This document shows, piece after piece, positions 22,301-32,525 of a DNA stretch of 64,000 nt (the stretch's first letter is position 1; each line of letters starts with the position of its first letter). The notes beneath the pieces are model-generated. The model was given only the letters and a program-made list of their open reading frames with translations. It did no database searches and was not told the DNA's origin. Source of the DNA: Cyanophora paradoxa (taxonomy: Eukaryota > Glaucocystophyceae > Cyanophorales > Cyanophoraceae); contig QPMI01000063.1 in NCBI GenBank assembly GCA_004431415.1, forward strand, positions 1 to 64,000. Direction: 5' to 3'. Made by a program: the position numbers and the translations under genes.

Positions 22301-25077
22301 CCGCCGCCCCACCTGCCCCACATAGGCTCAGGACGGTGGGGGAGGAGAGCAGAGCGGGGGTACGGCACCAGCAGGTCCCAGTCTTCCTTGGTGGCGGAGA
22401 CGAGGGGGAGGGGCGGGGGGCCGGCGGCGGGGGCGGGGGCGGCGGGGGCGGAGGCGGCGGCCTCGATCTCGCGCTCGATGGCGTCGACGAGGTCCTCGCC
22501 CGCCACCGAAGAGCCCGAGGAAGAGGCGGAGCCGGCGGCGGAGCCCTCCCCTCCTCCGAGCCCGACGAGGCCGCCGACTCCGCCGAGGAGAGCGCCCGCC
22601 CGGCCCCGCCCGGCCCGGCCCCCGCCCGCCCCGCGAGCCCCGCGGGCGTCCCGGGGGCGCCCCCGCTTCGCCTCCGCAGCATCCTCGCCGGCCTCTCCCG
22701 CGGCCGCGCCGCGCCGCCGCGGCCGGCGCCGCGGGCGCGGCTGCTGCGGGGCGGCCGCGGCCGCGGCCGCGGGCGGCCTTGGCCTCGGCCCGCTCCTCCT
22801 CCGCCTCGCGCGCGGCGAGCGTCGCCGTCAGCTCCGACTCCTCCGCACCCGCCGACGCCGCGGCCTCCTCCCCTTCCGACTGCTGCGCTGCCTCTGCAGC
22901 CTCGGCCGCCGCCGCTTTCGCCGCGGCAGCGGCGCCGCGGCCGCGGCCGCGGCCGCGGCCCGGCCGGCCCCGCGCCCCGAGAGCCCCGCCCGCGGGCCGC
23001 TGGAGCCGTCTTATTGCCCTCCGCATCGCTGCCGGACTCTGCTGCCGATGAGCCCAACCCTCCGCCCGCTCCGCCGCCTCCGCCGCTCCGCGGCCGGCGC
23101 CGCGCCCGCGGCCGCGCCGCGGCCCGGCCCGGCCCCGGCCCGGCCGCGCGCTTCGGCGTCGCCCTCCGCCGCCGGCTTGCGCCGCGCGGGCTCTTGGCCG
23201 GCCTGGCCGCCGCTGCCTCCTCGTCCGCGCCGCTCCGCTCCCCGTCCGACTCGCCCGTGTCGGCCGGCGGCCGTCGCGCCGGCGCCTTCGCCTCCCGTCG
23301 CGTGAGCGGCTCGGCCATCAGCTCGCGCTCCAGCTCCGATAGGCCCGCCGCCTCCGCTGCCGCCGCCGCCTGCTCCTCTCCCGACCCCGCGTTGCTTTCG
23401 GCCCTCGCCGCCGCCGCCGCTGCTGCTGCTGCCGCCGCCGCCGCCTCCTCCGCTGCCTCCGCTGCCTCCGCCGCCGCCTGCTTCTTCTTCTTCTTCGCTG
23501 ACTTGGGCGTCTCCTTTGCCGGCGCCGCCGCCTCCGCCTCGGCTTCCACCGCCGCCTCCGCCTCCGCCTCCGCTGCTTCCGCGGCCTTCTTCTTTCGCGC
23601 CTTCTTTGTTTTCGCTGGGGCCGGCGCTGCTTCCGCCTCCGCCTCAGCCTCCGCCTCCGCTGCCGCCGCCTCTGCTTCAGCCGCCGCCTCCGCCTCCTGC
23701 TTCTTCTTCCGCGCCTTTTTTGGCTTGGCGCTGGCCGGCGCCGCCTCAGCCTCCGCCTCAGCCTCCGCCTCCGCTGCTGCCGCTTCTGCCTCAGCCGCCT
23801 CTGCTTCCGCCGCCTCTGCTTCCGCCGCCGCCTCCGCTTCCGCCGCCGCCTCCTGCTTCTTCTTCCGCGTCTTCTTCGGCTTGGCGCTGGCCGGCACCGC
23901 CGCCGCTTCAGGCTCCGCGGCGGCCTCCGCCTCCGCTGCTGCCGCTTCTGCCTCAGCAGCCTCTGCTTCCGCCGCCTCTGCTTCCGCCGCCGCCTCCGCT
24001 TCCGCCGCCGCCTCCGCCGCCGCCTCCTGCTTCTTCTTCCGCGCCTTCTTCGGCTTGGGGCTGGCCGGCACCGCCGCCGCCTCAGCCTCCGCCTCCGCCT
24101 CCGCCTCCGCCTCCGCCTCCGCCTTCTTCTTGCGGGGAGTCTTGGCCTTCGCCGACTTGGGCGCGGCGAGCTCCGCGGCGGCCGCGCCCTCGCCGTCCGA
24201 CGCCGGCGGCGGCTGCGGCGGCCGCTGGGCCTTCTGCGGCCGCTGCTGCGCGAGCTGCACCGCCGCCGGCACCGTCCTCACGGGCTTGAAGGGCCGCGCC
24301 CCTTTCGGCCGCGCGGGAGCCTCCTCGGCCTCCGACCCCTCCGCCGCCGCCGGGGGCGGCGCCGCGCTCTCCGGCAGCAGGACGGACTCGCCGCCGCGCA
24401 TACGGCCCGAGGTCCGCGGCGGCGGCGCCGCGTGCCGCGCGCCGTGCCGCGCAGACGGCGGGAGGAGAGTGGACTGCACGGGAGCCGGGATGACGTGCGC
24501 TCTCGGGGCGCGCGGGAGCGCCGCCGCGGGGCCGGCCGCCGGCCGCCCCGGTCCCGAAGGTGTCTGCGAGCCGCGCGGGTCAGCGAGGCGAGCGCGTGGC
24601 GCGAACGCCACGCAGGAAGCACCGCATTGGACGAGGACGCGGCTGCGCTGCTTGCGCCGGCCTGCGGGGCGACCGCGGCGCGGGCTGCGGAATCGCGAAT
24701 GGCAAATGGGCTCAGCGAAGTGAGGTGGGACCCGAAGGTGGCGGCGGTCGCACCCCGCGCGAGCGCCTCCTGCAGGCGCCTAACGTCGGCGTCATCGTCA
24801 TCGCCCAGGTCGCTCCCGTCCGACGCGCCGCCGTCCTTCGCGCTCGCGGCGCTCGCGGGCGGCGCTGCCGTGCTGCTCTCCGCTTCGCGCGTTCCCTGCG
24901 ATGAGCGGCGTGCGCTAAGCCTCCAGCGCGACTAGAAAGCGGCCAGAGCGACGGGAGCGCTCTCTTCGCGCAACTCCCGGGGCGCGCCGCGCGGCGCACC
25001 TCAAACCGCTCCCGCACACGGGAGAGAGTCTTCGCGAGGAGGTCGTCGTCCCCGACGTCCTCCTCGCTGGACGACAT
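16375..25077 (-). CDS. SNAPC4-like multi-repeat MYB protein (multi-exon)
   Basis: Exons on the minus strand carry four to five MYB/SANT repeats. A half-type repeat lies at about 20,060-20,205 (NWADIAANV, then GRTEEEVRRQWYANEDP). Repeat a is at 19,680-19,960 (RWDREEDALILKLF, DWEKIAQQLRSG, TAWQ). Repeat b is at 19,440-19,690 (KGKWTDEE, GENWTI, DGRSAYQCQLRW). Repeat c is at 19,110-19,440 (KKGRWTREEDQ, RSWAK, PHRTDSQCRERF). Repeat d is at 18,680-18,850 (LVAGELQSRTDNQ, CWRRWRNL). Four and a half repeats is the known layout of SNAPC4/SNAP190, the DNA-binding subunit of the snRNA promoter complex, so that is my inference. The N-terminus starts MSSSEEDVGDDDLLAKTLS at 25077 and continues into a long Ala/Glu-rich region with Lys patches. 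The C-terminus (16,375-18,600) is low-complexity Ala/Pro/Gly. Exon limits are approximate. Many introns carry GTACCCC, and at least three appear to be GC-AG introns. Confidence 0.7.
23395..24150 (-). repeat. Ala/Glu-rich protein repeats with basic patches
   Basis: Within the MYB gene, about six modules alternate runs of (Ala/Glu)n with a short basic block such as PKKARKKKQ preceded by P-A-S-A/P-K. Modules are roughly 35-60 residues long. The layout resembles histone-H1-like or nucleolar acidic/basic tails. The DNA is a degenerate tandem repeat prone to length change. Confidence 0.75.
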
Positions 25078-25157
25078 TTTTTGTGAGGGTGTTGTAATGT
25101 ACCCGTCTTTCGCTGATCCCCCGGTCAGACTTCGTCGCTAGCTGCCGCAGGCCCGCG
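25078..25157. promoter_or_regulatory. 80-bp bidirectional promoter, MYB gene / PSD gene
   Basis: The start codons of the two divergent genes are about 80 bases apart. Both 5' leaders and any core promoter must fit here unless one start is misassigned. No TATA box is seen, and a GTACCC motif is present. Confidence 0.4.
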
Positions 25158-27018
25158 ATGTTCCACCTCCGCGCCGCCGGCGCAGCGGCCCGTCGCGCCG
25201 CGGCGCGGGCCATGTCCTCGGCACCGCCGGGCGCCGAGGCCTCGACGTCGCAGCCCGCCGCAACGCCCAAGCCGCCCACAGCCAAGCGCGGTATCCTGCG
25301 GCGTCTGCTGCGCTCTGCCGCCGTGCTCGGCGTCGTCGCCGGCCTCGGTTCTGGTGCGTTTGGTTGCCGCGGCGCTTGGAGGACACGACGAGCGCTGATG
25401 CGGTCCTCAGGCGCCTACGTTATGTACAGGACACAGAAGGAGGCGGACGCGGCGCAGAGCGGGGTGCTCGCGACGCCGGAACCGTGGGAGGCGAGCTCGT
25501 GGCCGCCGCACCGAGTCACGCCGCCGCCCATTGGATCTCACGCGGCCGCGCGGGGCGCAGATTGAAGTGCTCTCGCAGCTCCCGACGCGGTTGCTCTCGC
25601 GGGCCTGGGGCAAGCTGGCCTCCGCCGAGCTGCCCGCCGAGCTCCGCGAGCCCGTCTACAAGGCCTACGCCTCCGCGTTCGGCGCCGACCTCTCCGAGAT
25701 CGACGTACCCCTCGAGTCCTTCCCGAGCCTCAACGACTTCTTCGCGCGGCCGCTCCGCGCCGGCGCCCGCCCCATCGCCGACGTGCTGATGGCGCGCCCT
25801 GCCCTCCTTGCCAGCTGCCAGCCTCTCAGGTACCCCCCTCGCAGGTCTCCCCCGTCGACGGCGTCGTGATGCACTTCGGCAAGGGTACCCCTGACGGAGA
25901 GGTGGGCGGCAGCCCCCTTTGCTTCCCCCCCTCCCGGCCGGCGTGACCGGGCCGGGCGCGCCCGCAGCTGGAGCAGATCAAGGGACTCCGGTACAGCCGC
26001 AAGGCCCTGCTGGGGGCCGGCCTGGAGGACTCGTTCCCTTCCTCGGCCCCGAGGGAGGCCCCGGCCCCGGCCCCGGCGCCGGCCGGACCGCCCGGCAGCG
26101 GGAGCTGGCTTGACGAGGCCCGCTCGCGACGCCCCCTCCTCGTCGGCAGGCGCGGCGCCGCCTCTACCCCCCCAGCCGCCCCCCCTCTCCCCTCCCCGGC
26201 ACCCGCCCCCGCCGGCGAGGGCCTCCCCTGGTGCGAAGATCCCCTCCCGTACCCCCCTTCCCACCAGCGAGCGGGGTACCTCAGGTACCACTGTACCCTG
26301 TACCTGGCGCCCGGGGATTACCACCGCGTGCACAGTCCGGCCGATTGGGTCATCCAGCGCGCCCGCTACTTTCCCGGTACCCCGCCGCCGCGTCCCTCGC
26401 CCCCGCACCCCCTGAGCTTTACCCCCAGGCTACCTCCTCCCCGTCCACCCCTTCTTCTCCAACTACGTACCCCACCTCTTTGCGGTGAGCGCGTACCCCC
26501 GAGCGTGCATGCGGGCGCACTCCCCCTGAGCGCCGCCTCAGATGAACGAGCGGATCGTTGCCGCCGGCCACTGGAAGCACGGGGGTATGGCGATCGCCGC
26601 CATCGGCTCCTACAACGTCGGCAGCATCCACGCCAAATTCGATCCGGTACCCCTCCCCGTCCCACGTCCCCCGCCCCGCCTCCCGCCTCCGAGCCACTTC
26701 TCAGTCCCTGCGGACGAACGTGCGGCCGTACCCGCCTCTGCCATCGTACCCCCCTCCGCGACTGGGGGGCCCCTTCTACGAGACGCTGTACCTCCCCCCG
26801 TCCATCCGGACCAAGCGGGGGGACGAGCTCCTCACGTTCCGCATGGGCTCCACCGTCGGTACCCCTCCTTTGTCCCCCCCCCCCTCCCCCCCGGCTGCTC
26901 TTCTTTCTCAAGCCGGTACCCCGCAGTGCTGGCGTTCCAGGCGCCGGCGGGCTTCCAGTTCGGGGTACGGGAGGGCCAGCGGGTGCGCGTCGGGCAGGCC
27001 CTCGGCGCCCTCGCGTAG
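25158..27018 (+). CDS. PSD1: Phosphatidylserine decarboxylase, mitochondrial type (multi-exon)
   Basis: This enzyme converts phosphatidylserine to phosphatidylethanolamine at the inner mitochondrial membrane. The start MFHLRAAGAAARRAAARAM looks like an Arg/Ala-rich mitochondrial presequence and is followed by a membrane segment (LRSAAVLGVVAGLGS). Next come RAWGKLASAELPAELREPV, the motif VSPVDGVVMHFGK (conserved Asp), YLAPGDYHRVHSPADW (conserved His) and GSYNVGSI. The self-cleavage site is M-G-S-T, whose serine becomes the pyruvoyl group. The C-terminus FGVREGQRVRVGQALGALA ends at a TAG at 27016-27018. The D-H-S triad of the family is complete, so the gene appears functional. At least seven short introns interrupt it, several starting GTACCCC. 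One candidate of only 15 bases near 25,834 keeps the frame whether spliced or not. Confidence 0.9.
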
Positions 27019-27039
27019 GCCACGGCGCTCTCTTCCCCC

Positions 27040-27055
27040 CCATTTTTCCCCCCCG

Positions 27056-27086
<31 letters not shown>

Positions 27087-27090
27087 CCCG
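27040..27090. repeat. Long poly-C tract after PSD gene
   Basis: Cytosine runs interrupted by a few G or T residues span about 40 bases just downstream of the PSD stop codon. The rest of the gap to 27,321 shows no gene. Confidence 0.8.
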
Positions 27091-27321
27091 CCCGTGCCGC
27101 GCCCTCCCTGCTTCGTGAGCGACGCGATGCGAGTTCAGTCAGAGGCCGGCCATGCGTCGAAGGGGGCTGGGGTCCTTCCCTCTGTTTGAGCGGCGGCCCA
27201 CGGCTGGGGAATTTGAAGAGGACTGTACATGTGCTGGACGAACTAGGCGCGGCAGAGGAATGCAGATCTAGAGGACGAATAATACAGAGAATTTCGACAG
27301 CTAGCTGTAGCCTATATATAG

Positions 27322-29540
27322 CTAGTAGACGAACTGGACGCGGGCGGCGGGGAAGAGGTCGCGGAGGAAGCGGTGCCAGCCGTGCTCGCCCGCCGCGAGC
27401 GGCGCCGGCGGCGGGCAGGCGTCGGAGTCCGAGCCGTCCGGATCCCCGCTGCGCTCGTCCTCCATGCCCGCCTCGAGGGCGAGCCGCACCTCGAGCTCCC
27501 TTCCGAGGCGGCGAAGCGGGGCCAGCGCGCGGTACGCCTCCGGCTCGCCGGCGCCGACTCGCAGACGCAGGCGCCGCAGCTGGCCGCACGCCGCCAGCGC
27601 GAGCGCCTCCGCCTCCGAGAGGGGGCGGCCGCGGCTGCAGAGCACGGCAAAGGCCTCTCCGTCCATGTGGTCCACCTCGCCGCACGTCGAGATCAGCGTG
27701 AAGGAGGTGAGGACGCCGGCCGCCGCTGCGAGGGCGGCCGCCACTTCCGCGGGCCCCGCCTTGCCTGCGCGACAGGACCGATCGGGGGCAGAGACTGCGA
27801 GGTCCGGCGGCCCGCGGCCGCACGCACCGTGCCCGCACTCGACGGTGAGGTCGAGAGAGTGGAGGGAGGAGGAGGCCGCCAGCAGCGGGGAGAGGCAGTG
27901 CGCGACGGGCAGCTGCTGCTCGCTGAGGAAGCTGATGCGGCGCGAGAACTCGAGCTGGAGCTCCCGCAGCCGCGGCAGCGCCCCCAGCGCCGCGAAATCC
28001 TCCGCCTCGCACGCCGGGCCCCACTGCAGTGGCGGGATTCAGCCAGAAGCAGGCGCCGAGTGCTGAAAACTGCCCACCTTGACGCCTCCGAGGCTCTCGA
28101 GCGATGTCATGCGGGCCAGCGCGCGCAGGCCCGCGCCTGTGAAGACGCCGCCGTCGATCCTGCCCGGATCTTCACGCGAAATTCGCGATCGAGTCTCGGG
28201 CTTCGAACGGGGCACCGGAGGGCGCGGAGGGAGCGGCCGGCGGGCCCGTCGGCGAAGGCGGCGGCGACGGCGCTTGCGATGACCTCGCCGTACATGTTCT
28301 CGCGGTGGTCGACCTCAATGTAGACGGACGCCTGCATGCGGCACGCTTAAGCTGAGGGGGACAGGCGCGAAAGGCGAGCGCGGGATCCCGTAGGACCTCT
28401 TCGAGGTGCTCGAGGGTGGCGAGGTGCCGGCAGGCGTCGAGGCCGTTGCGCCGGTTGGCGAAGGCGTGGCCCTGCGTCGACAGGACGAGGCGGCGGAGCT
28501 GCGGGAGGGCCTTCACGATCGCCGCGGCGCCCGGCGGGCAGAGGAGGAAGTCGCCGGAGAGCTCGAGCGCGCGCAGCCCGGCGAGCGGCGCCAGCGCCCC
28601 CTCTAGCTTAAGCTCCAGCGGCGGCGCGCCGAGGCGGTAGAAGTCCTCGGGGTCGTAGAGGCCGAGGGGGGCCTCCCACGAGCGGCCGCTGGCGTTGCGC
28701 GTCGGGCGGCCGCTGCTGAGGAAGCGGAAGGACTCGAGCGAGTGCCACGTTTTCGCGCCCCGCGGCATGCAGCCGAGCCCCTCGAGCGCGGCCATGAAGA
28801 GCTCCTCCGGCGACCCGTTCTCTGCGGCCGCCTAATTATAAGCGATAGCCGCGCTTGCGCAATCGCTGAGCGCGCGCACCGGCTTCAGCTGCGATGATGG
28901 TCGCCTCGCGAAGACCGCTGGCGGCCTGAGAGCAGGCCTTGAGGAGGAGGGCGCAGGCGCGGTGGAGCTGCCGGCGCTCGCGCCTCGGCTTGTGGGGCAG
29001 CTTCTCTCCGAAGGGGTCGTCGTCCCCGTCCGAGATCTCCGTCGCCTCGACCTGCTCGAATTCGCTGCCGCTGCCGCTGCCGGCGCCGTCGTCCTGCAGC
29101 GCTAGCTGCCCATCGAGTTTTCGGCCCGCGGACGACACGACGAGCTTGATGGTGCACGACGCGCGCGGCTGCAGGCGGAGCTTCCATCGCTTGACGAGTC
29201 CCGCGACGCCCTTCACGTACGCCGCGCGCCGGGCCGTCACGGTGAGCGAGTCCCACGCCGTGCTCTCGAAGGTCGCGCGCAGCCGCCGAGACACGCCGCG
29301 CAGCGGCAGCGCGTCCTCCGCGCCGAGGAAGCCCATGCACGCCTGCTGCAGCTCCGCCGGGAGGCTCTCCAGCGCGCTGACGTCGACGTCGGTCGCGATC
29401 GCGCTCCCGCCTGCTTCTTCGGTCACATTTCGGACGTCGACGTCGGCATATGCATCGATTTCCGCGCCGGCGCCGCTCGCCTTCGAAGGCGCCGCGCCGC
29501 CCGCTGTCCGCGCTCGCTTCCGCGCGTGCCGGCGCCCCAT
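27322..29540 (-). CDS. F-box / leucine-rich-repeat-like protein (multi-exon)
   Basis: The start at 29540 (MGRRHARKRARTAGG) gives a basic, nuclear-type N-terminus. About 60 residues in there is an F-box-like segment, LESLPAELQQACMGFLGAE, followed by LRGVSRRLR. Exons further along (28,170-28,795 and 27,322-28,000) carry leucine-rich repeats such as LAGLRALELSGDFLLCPPG and LPQLRRLVLSTQGH. It ends GWHRFLRDLFPAARVQFVY. F-box/LRR proteins usually recruit substrates to SCF ubiquitin ligases. That role is inferred, and the LRRs are degenerate. Splice sites between the F-box exon and the first LRR exon (about 28,830-28,900) are not certain, so two adjacent genes cannot be fully excluded. Confidence 0.6.
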
Positions 29541-29803
29541 TGAGCGCCGGGTCGTATTCTGCCTGTGCACGGTCACTGAGCGCCGCGAAAAAAGCTTGAC
29601 GTGCGCGGACCGCGAAAACTCACGTACGTATAGCAGAGTATCTCTCCTCGATTTGCCGGGAGCTCTGACGTCTCCTCTCCTTCTCCCTCTCTACTCGAGC
29701 TCTCGGATCAGCTGCAGCTGCAGGAACTTCTGAAGTTCCTGCGGCTGGCCATGGCTGCCATGGCCATGGGTACAGGCCCAAACTAGGATTCCGCATCGGC
29801 GCA
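29541..29803. promoter_or_regulatory. Divergent intergenic region with palindromes
   Basis: The spacer between divergent genes contains nested palindromic sequence near 29,715-29,770, such as caggaacttctgaagttcctg and ccatggctgccatggccatgg (each split here by family, not a single motif). Regulatory use is plausible but unproven. Confidence 0.35.
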
Positions 29804-32100
29804 ATGGAGAGCGTTCCAAGGAGAGGATTCACGCCCGACATGCACGCGCACGTCGAATCGATACTGCTCCTCGCGCTTGCGGAGGCGGAGGCGGCCGACC
29901 CTGCGACGCTGGTGCGCTCGAATCGACGGTCGCGTCCTGGGTCGCCGGGGCGCGCGTACATGACTCACGGGCGTGTCTCCGTACCTTAGGTGGACGATAC
30001 GAAGGCGCGGCTGGCGCCGGAGGTCCTCGCGCGGGCGCTGCGGCGCTCCGAGACTAACATCCTCGAGTTCGCCACCTTCTGCGCGGACGGGCGGGTCCGC
30101 AAGCGCGAACGCGTCTTCTTCTTCGCATGAATGAAATGCAGCTGTGGGAAGCCTCGGACTTCTTCGAGCCTGTGTGGTACATGCGGCCGCACCTCGATGA
30201 CAGGACGCACGCCGCCTTCTGCCGCGATGTCAGAGCCCTCCACAACGCCGGCGCGCCCACCCACCCCCACTCCCGCGCCACTCGCGCTCGCGCGCCGACG
30301 TCAACGCGTACATGTACGCCGGCGCGTACCGGTCACGGCCGATTCGCGAGCGCGCAGGCGTGCTGGCTTCCCTCGCCGACGTCGTGCAGCGAGAGGACGT
30401 CGAGTCGGACGTGCGGTGCGCGGCGGCGGTGTCGCTCGCGCGGGTCGCCGCCTCGCGGGACCCGGACGTCCTTTCGGACGTCTTCGCTGGCTGCGCCCTC
30501 TTCCCCACGCTCCTCCGCCTCCTCGCCGCCTTCTCCGCGGACGACGAGTTAGCCGGCGCCGGCAGCGGCGCGGTGCGCATGCGGCGCAGCGCGCGTGCGC
30601 GGTCCCGCTGGGCAGGCACGCGCTCCTAAGACGGGCCCGGGCACTCCCGGCCGCAGCGTCGGGTCGTTGAGCTCATGGAAGCCGTCGTGGAGTACGGTGT
30701 CGACAAGCAGGCGCGCCGTCTCCCCGTTTCCTGCGCCGTCGACGCCGCGTGGCGGGCGGGCGCGTCACCGCGCCTCCGCAGGTCGAGCGGGCAACGGCAG
30801 AGGGCGAAGGAGGCCTGGTCCCCTTCAAGCTCGCCCTGAGCTCCCTGTGCTCCCGCCCCCCGTGCGCGCCTCCGACCCGCTTCCGTTTTTAAAAAAATTT
30901 CGTTCCTCCCTCGTCTACTCGCGCGGGGCGCCGGCTCACTCGCTGGCCCGGGGCCGCACGCTCAGGGTCGACATTTTCTATCCCGGCGGGAACCCTCCCC
31001 TCGAGCGCCGTGCGCCCCCTCCGCTCCCCCTCTTTGCCCCTCCCGTCCCCCCCACCCCCTCCAACCCCTCCCCCCCCCCCGTCCGCCCGCCCCCCTCCCC
31101 CCACTCTCTTTCTCTAACCTTCATTTTGCTTCAGAGCGGCTCGCGATGGCTCTGGGCAAGCTCGGGGAGCTCTTGCTCTACGGCGACGCCTGCCGCGTCT
31201 ACCGCGTGGGAGGTGCCCGCGCGCCCCGCCTCGCCGCCGCCGCCTCGCCCCCGCCCTCGCGATCGCGCCGAGCGGGCGCCTCAGAGGAGATGCCGAAGGA
31301 GGAGGGCCTGGCGAGGCAGGCGCGGGCGCTCGAGGCGGCCGGCGCCCTGGAGGCCATGGGCGGTGCGCGCGCGGATCCTCCCCTCCCGCCGCCCTCGCCG
31401 AATCGAGCTCAGAGGCTGTCGTGGAGCTGGCGAGGACGCTGCAGAACACCCCGGCCCGGGTGCGCGCGCGCGGTTTCTGAAGGCCGAAGCCGCCGAGCGC
31501 GAGCGCCCACCGATCTGGCGGGGGCAGGACGCGCGGTACCTCGCCCGGGCGGCGATCGACCTCCTCAAGACGCTGAAGGAGGCCGCCCTGCGCCTCGGGA
31601 CCGGGAGCCCCGCCGCCGTGCGTGCGCGCCGCCGCGCGCCGGCGCCGCTCCCGCTGTTCTATGATCAGCTCGAGCAACCGGCGGCGCCGGCAGGTGTGGC
31701 GGGCGTTGGACCAGTGCGGGGCGGCCCTGGCGGCCGTTGAGCGGCACGACGCCCTCGGGGTGCGCCATGCAGGCCCCCGGGCCCCTCCCTGCTCGAGGCC
31801 TCCGGCCTCCCCGCCCACCGCCCCTCTTTGCAGGTGCTCGCCCCCGGGCTGCGGAACTACCAGAGAACCTTCGCGGCCGCCGCGGCGCGGACGGGGCCCA
31901 GGCCCGGGAACCCCGCGGCCGGCGCCCCCCGCCCCGCGGCCGCCGCCGCGGCGGCAGAGCAGAGCGCCGGCGGCGCCGCGGCTGCGCCCCCACGCCCGGC
32001 GCCCTCCACGGCGGTTCCGGAGCGGCCGGCGGCGCCCCGGGGCGGCGGGGGCAGGTCGGGCGGCGGCTCGGGCCTCGTCCGCGGCTTCTTCAACAGGTAG
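29804..32100 (+). CDS. Unrecognised alpha-helical repeat (ARM/HEAT-like) protein, multi-exon
   Basis: The start is at 29804 (MESVPRRGFTPDMHAHVESI), followed by an intron and exon segments LAPEVLARALRRSETNIL, WEASDFFEPVWYMRPHL and HAAFCRDVRALHNA. Then GVLASLADVVQREDVESDVR and CAAAVSLARVAASRDPDVL read like an armadillo/HEAT helix pair. Later exons contain VELMEAVVEYGVDKQ, MALGKLGELLLYGDACRVYR and RQARALEAAGALEAM. Near 31,840 is LAPGLRNYQRTFAAAAA, then an Ala/Pro/Gly-rich tail ending in GLVRGFFNR. I do not recognise a specific family. The helical repeat assignment comes from spacing of hydrophobic residues. Introns here mostly start GTGCG or GCGCG and lack the GTACCCC motif of the PSD gene. Confidence 0.5.
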
Positions 32101-32525
32101 GGGTCCGCATCCGGCTCGCAGGGTACAGGCGCCTGGTCCCTGCTGCAGCAGCGGGTGGCAGGGTGCACAGGTGTCGGTGCGAGGCGCCAGCGCTGTTGCC
32201 GTCTACGTATATATACGTATCCCCCCCGCGCTCCCTGTTTCTCTCCATCCCTCCGGATCTGCTGCTTTAGTAATTTGTTCTGGAAAGTCTTGTTTCGTTC
32301 GAATTTTTACACACTTGACAACAGCACCCCGCTTCGCGCCTACTGGATACTGGGATGTTGCTGCTATCATCGATCAAACCTATCAAACAGCACCCGCGCT
32401 CCTTCCTCCCGGCCGCGGATCCCCGGACCCATCCCATCTGAGCTTAATTTAAACTCTATAATATGCACTTTACAATTTACACGTGCAATTCGCAATTGTC
32501 GGGCGCGGGCGCGCCGCGGCGGCGG
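32101..32525. other. Convergent intergenic region
   Basis: The gap between two convergent gene ends. It includes a locally AT-rich stretch (about 32,260-32,480) that may hold polyadenylation signals for both. No gene seen. Confidence 0.5.

Noticed and set aside
21923-24723. Plus-strand ORFs of 460 and 885 codons opposite the MYB gene
   Set aside because: They are antisense shadows of the Ala/Glu repeats, giving Arg/Ser/Ala runs without domains.
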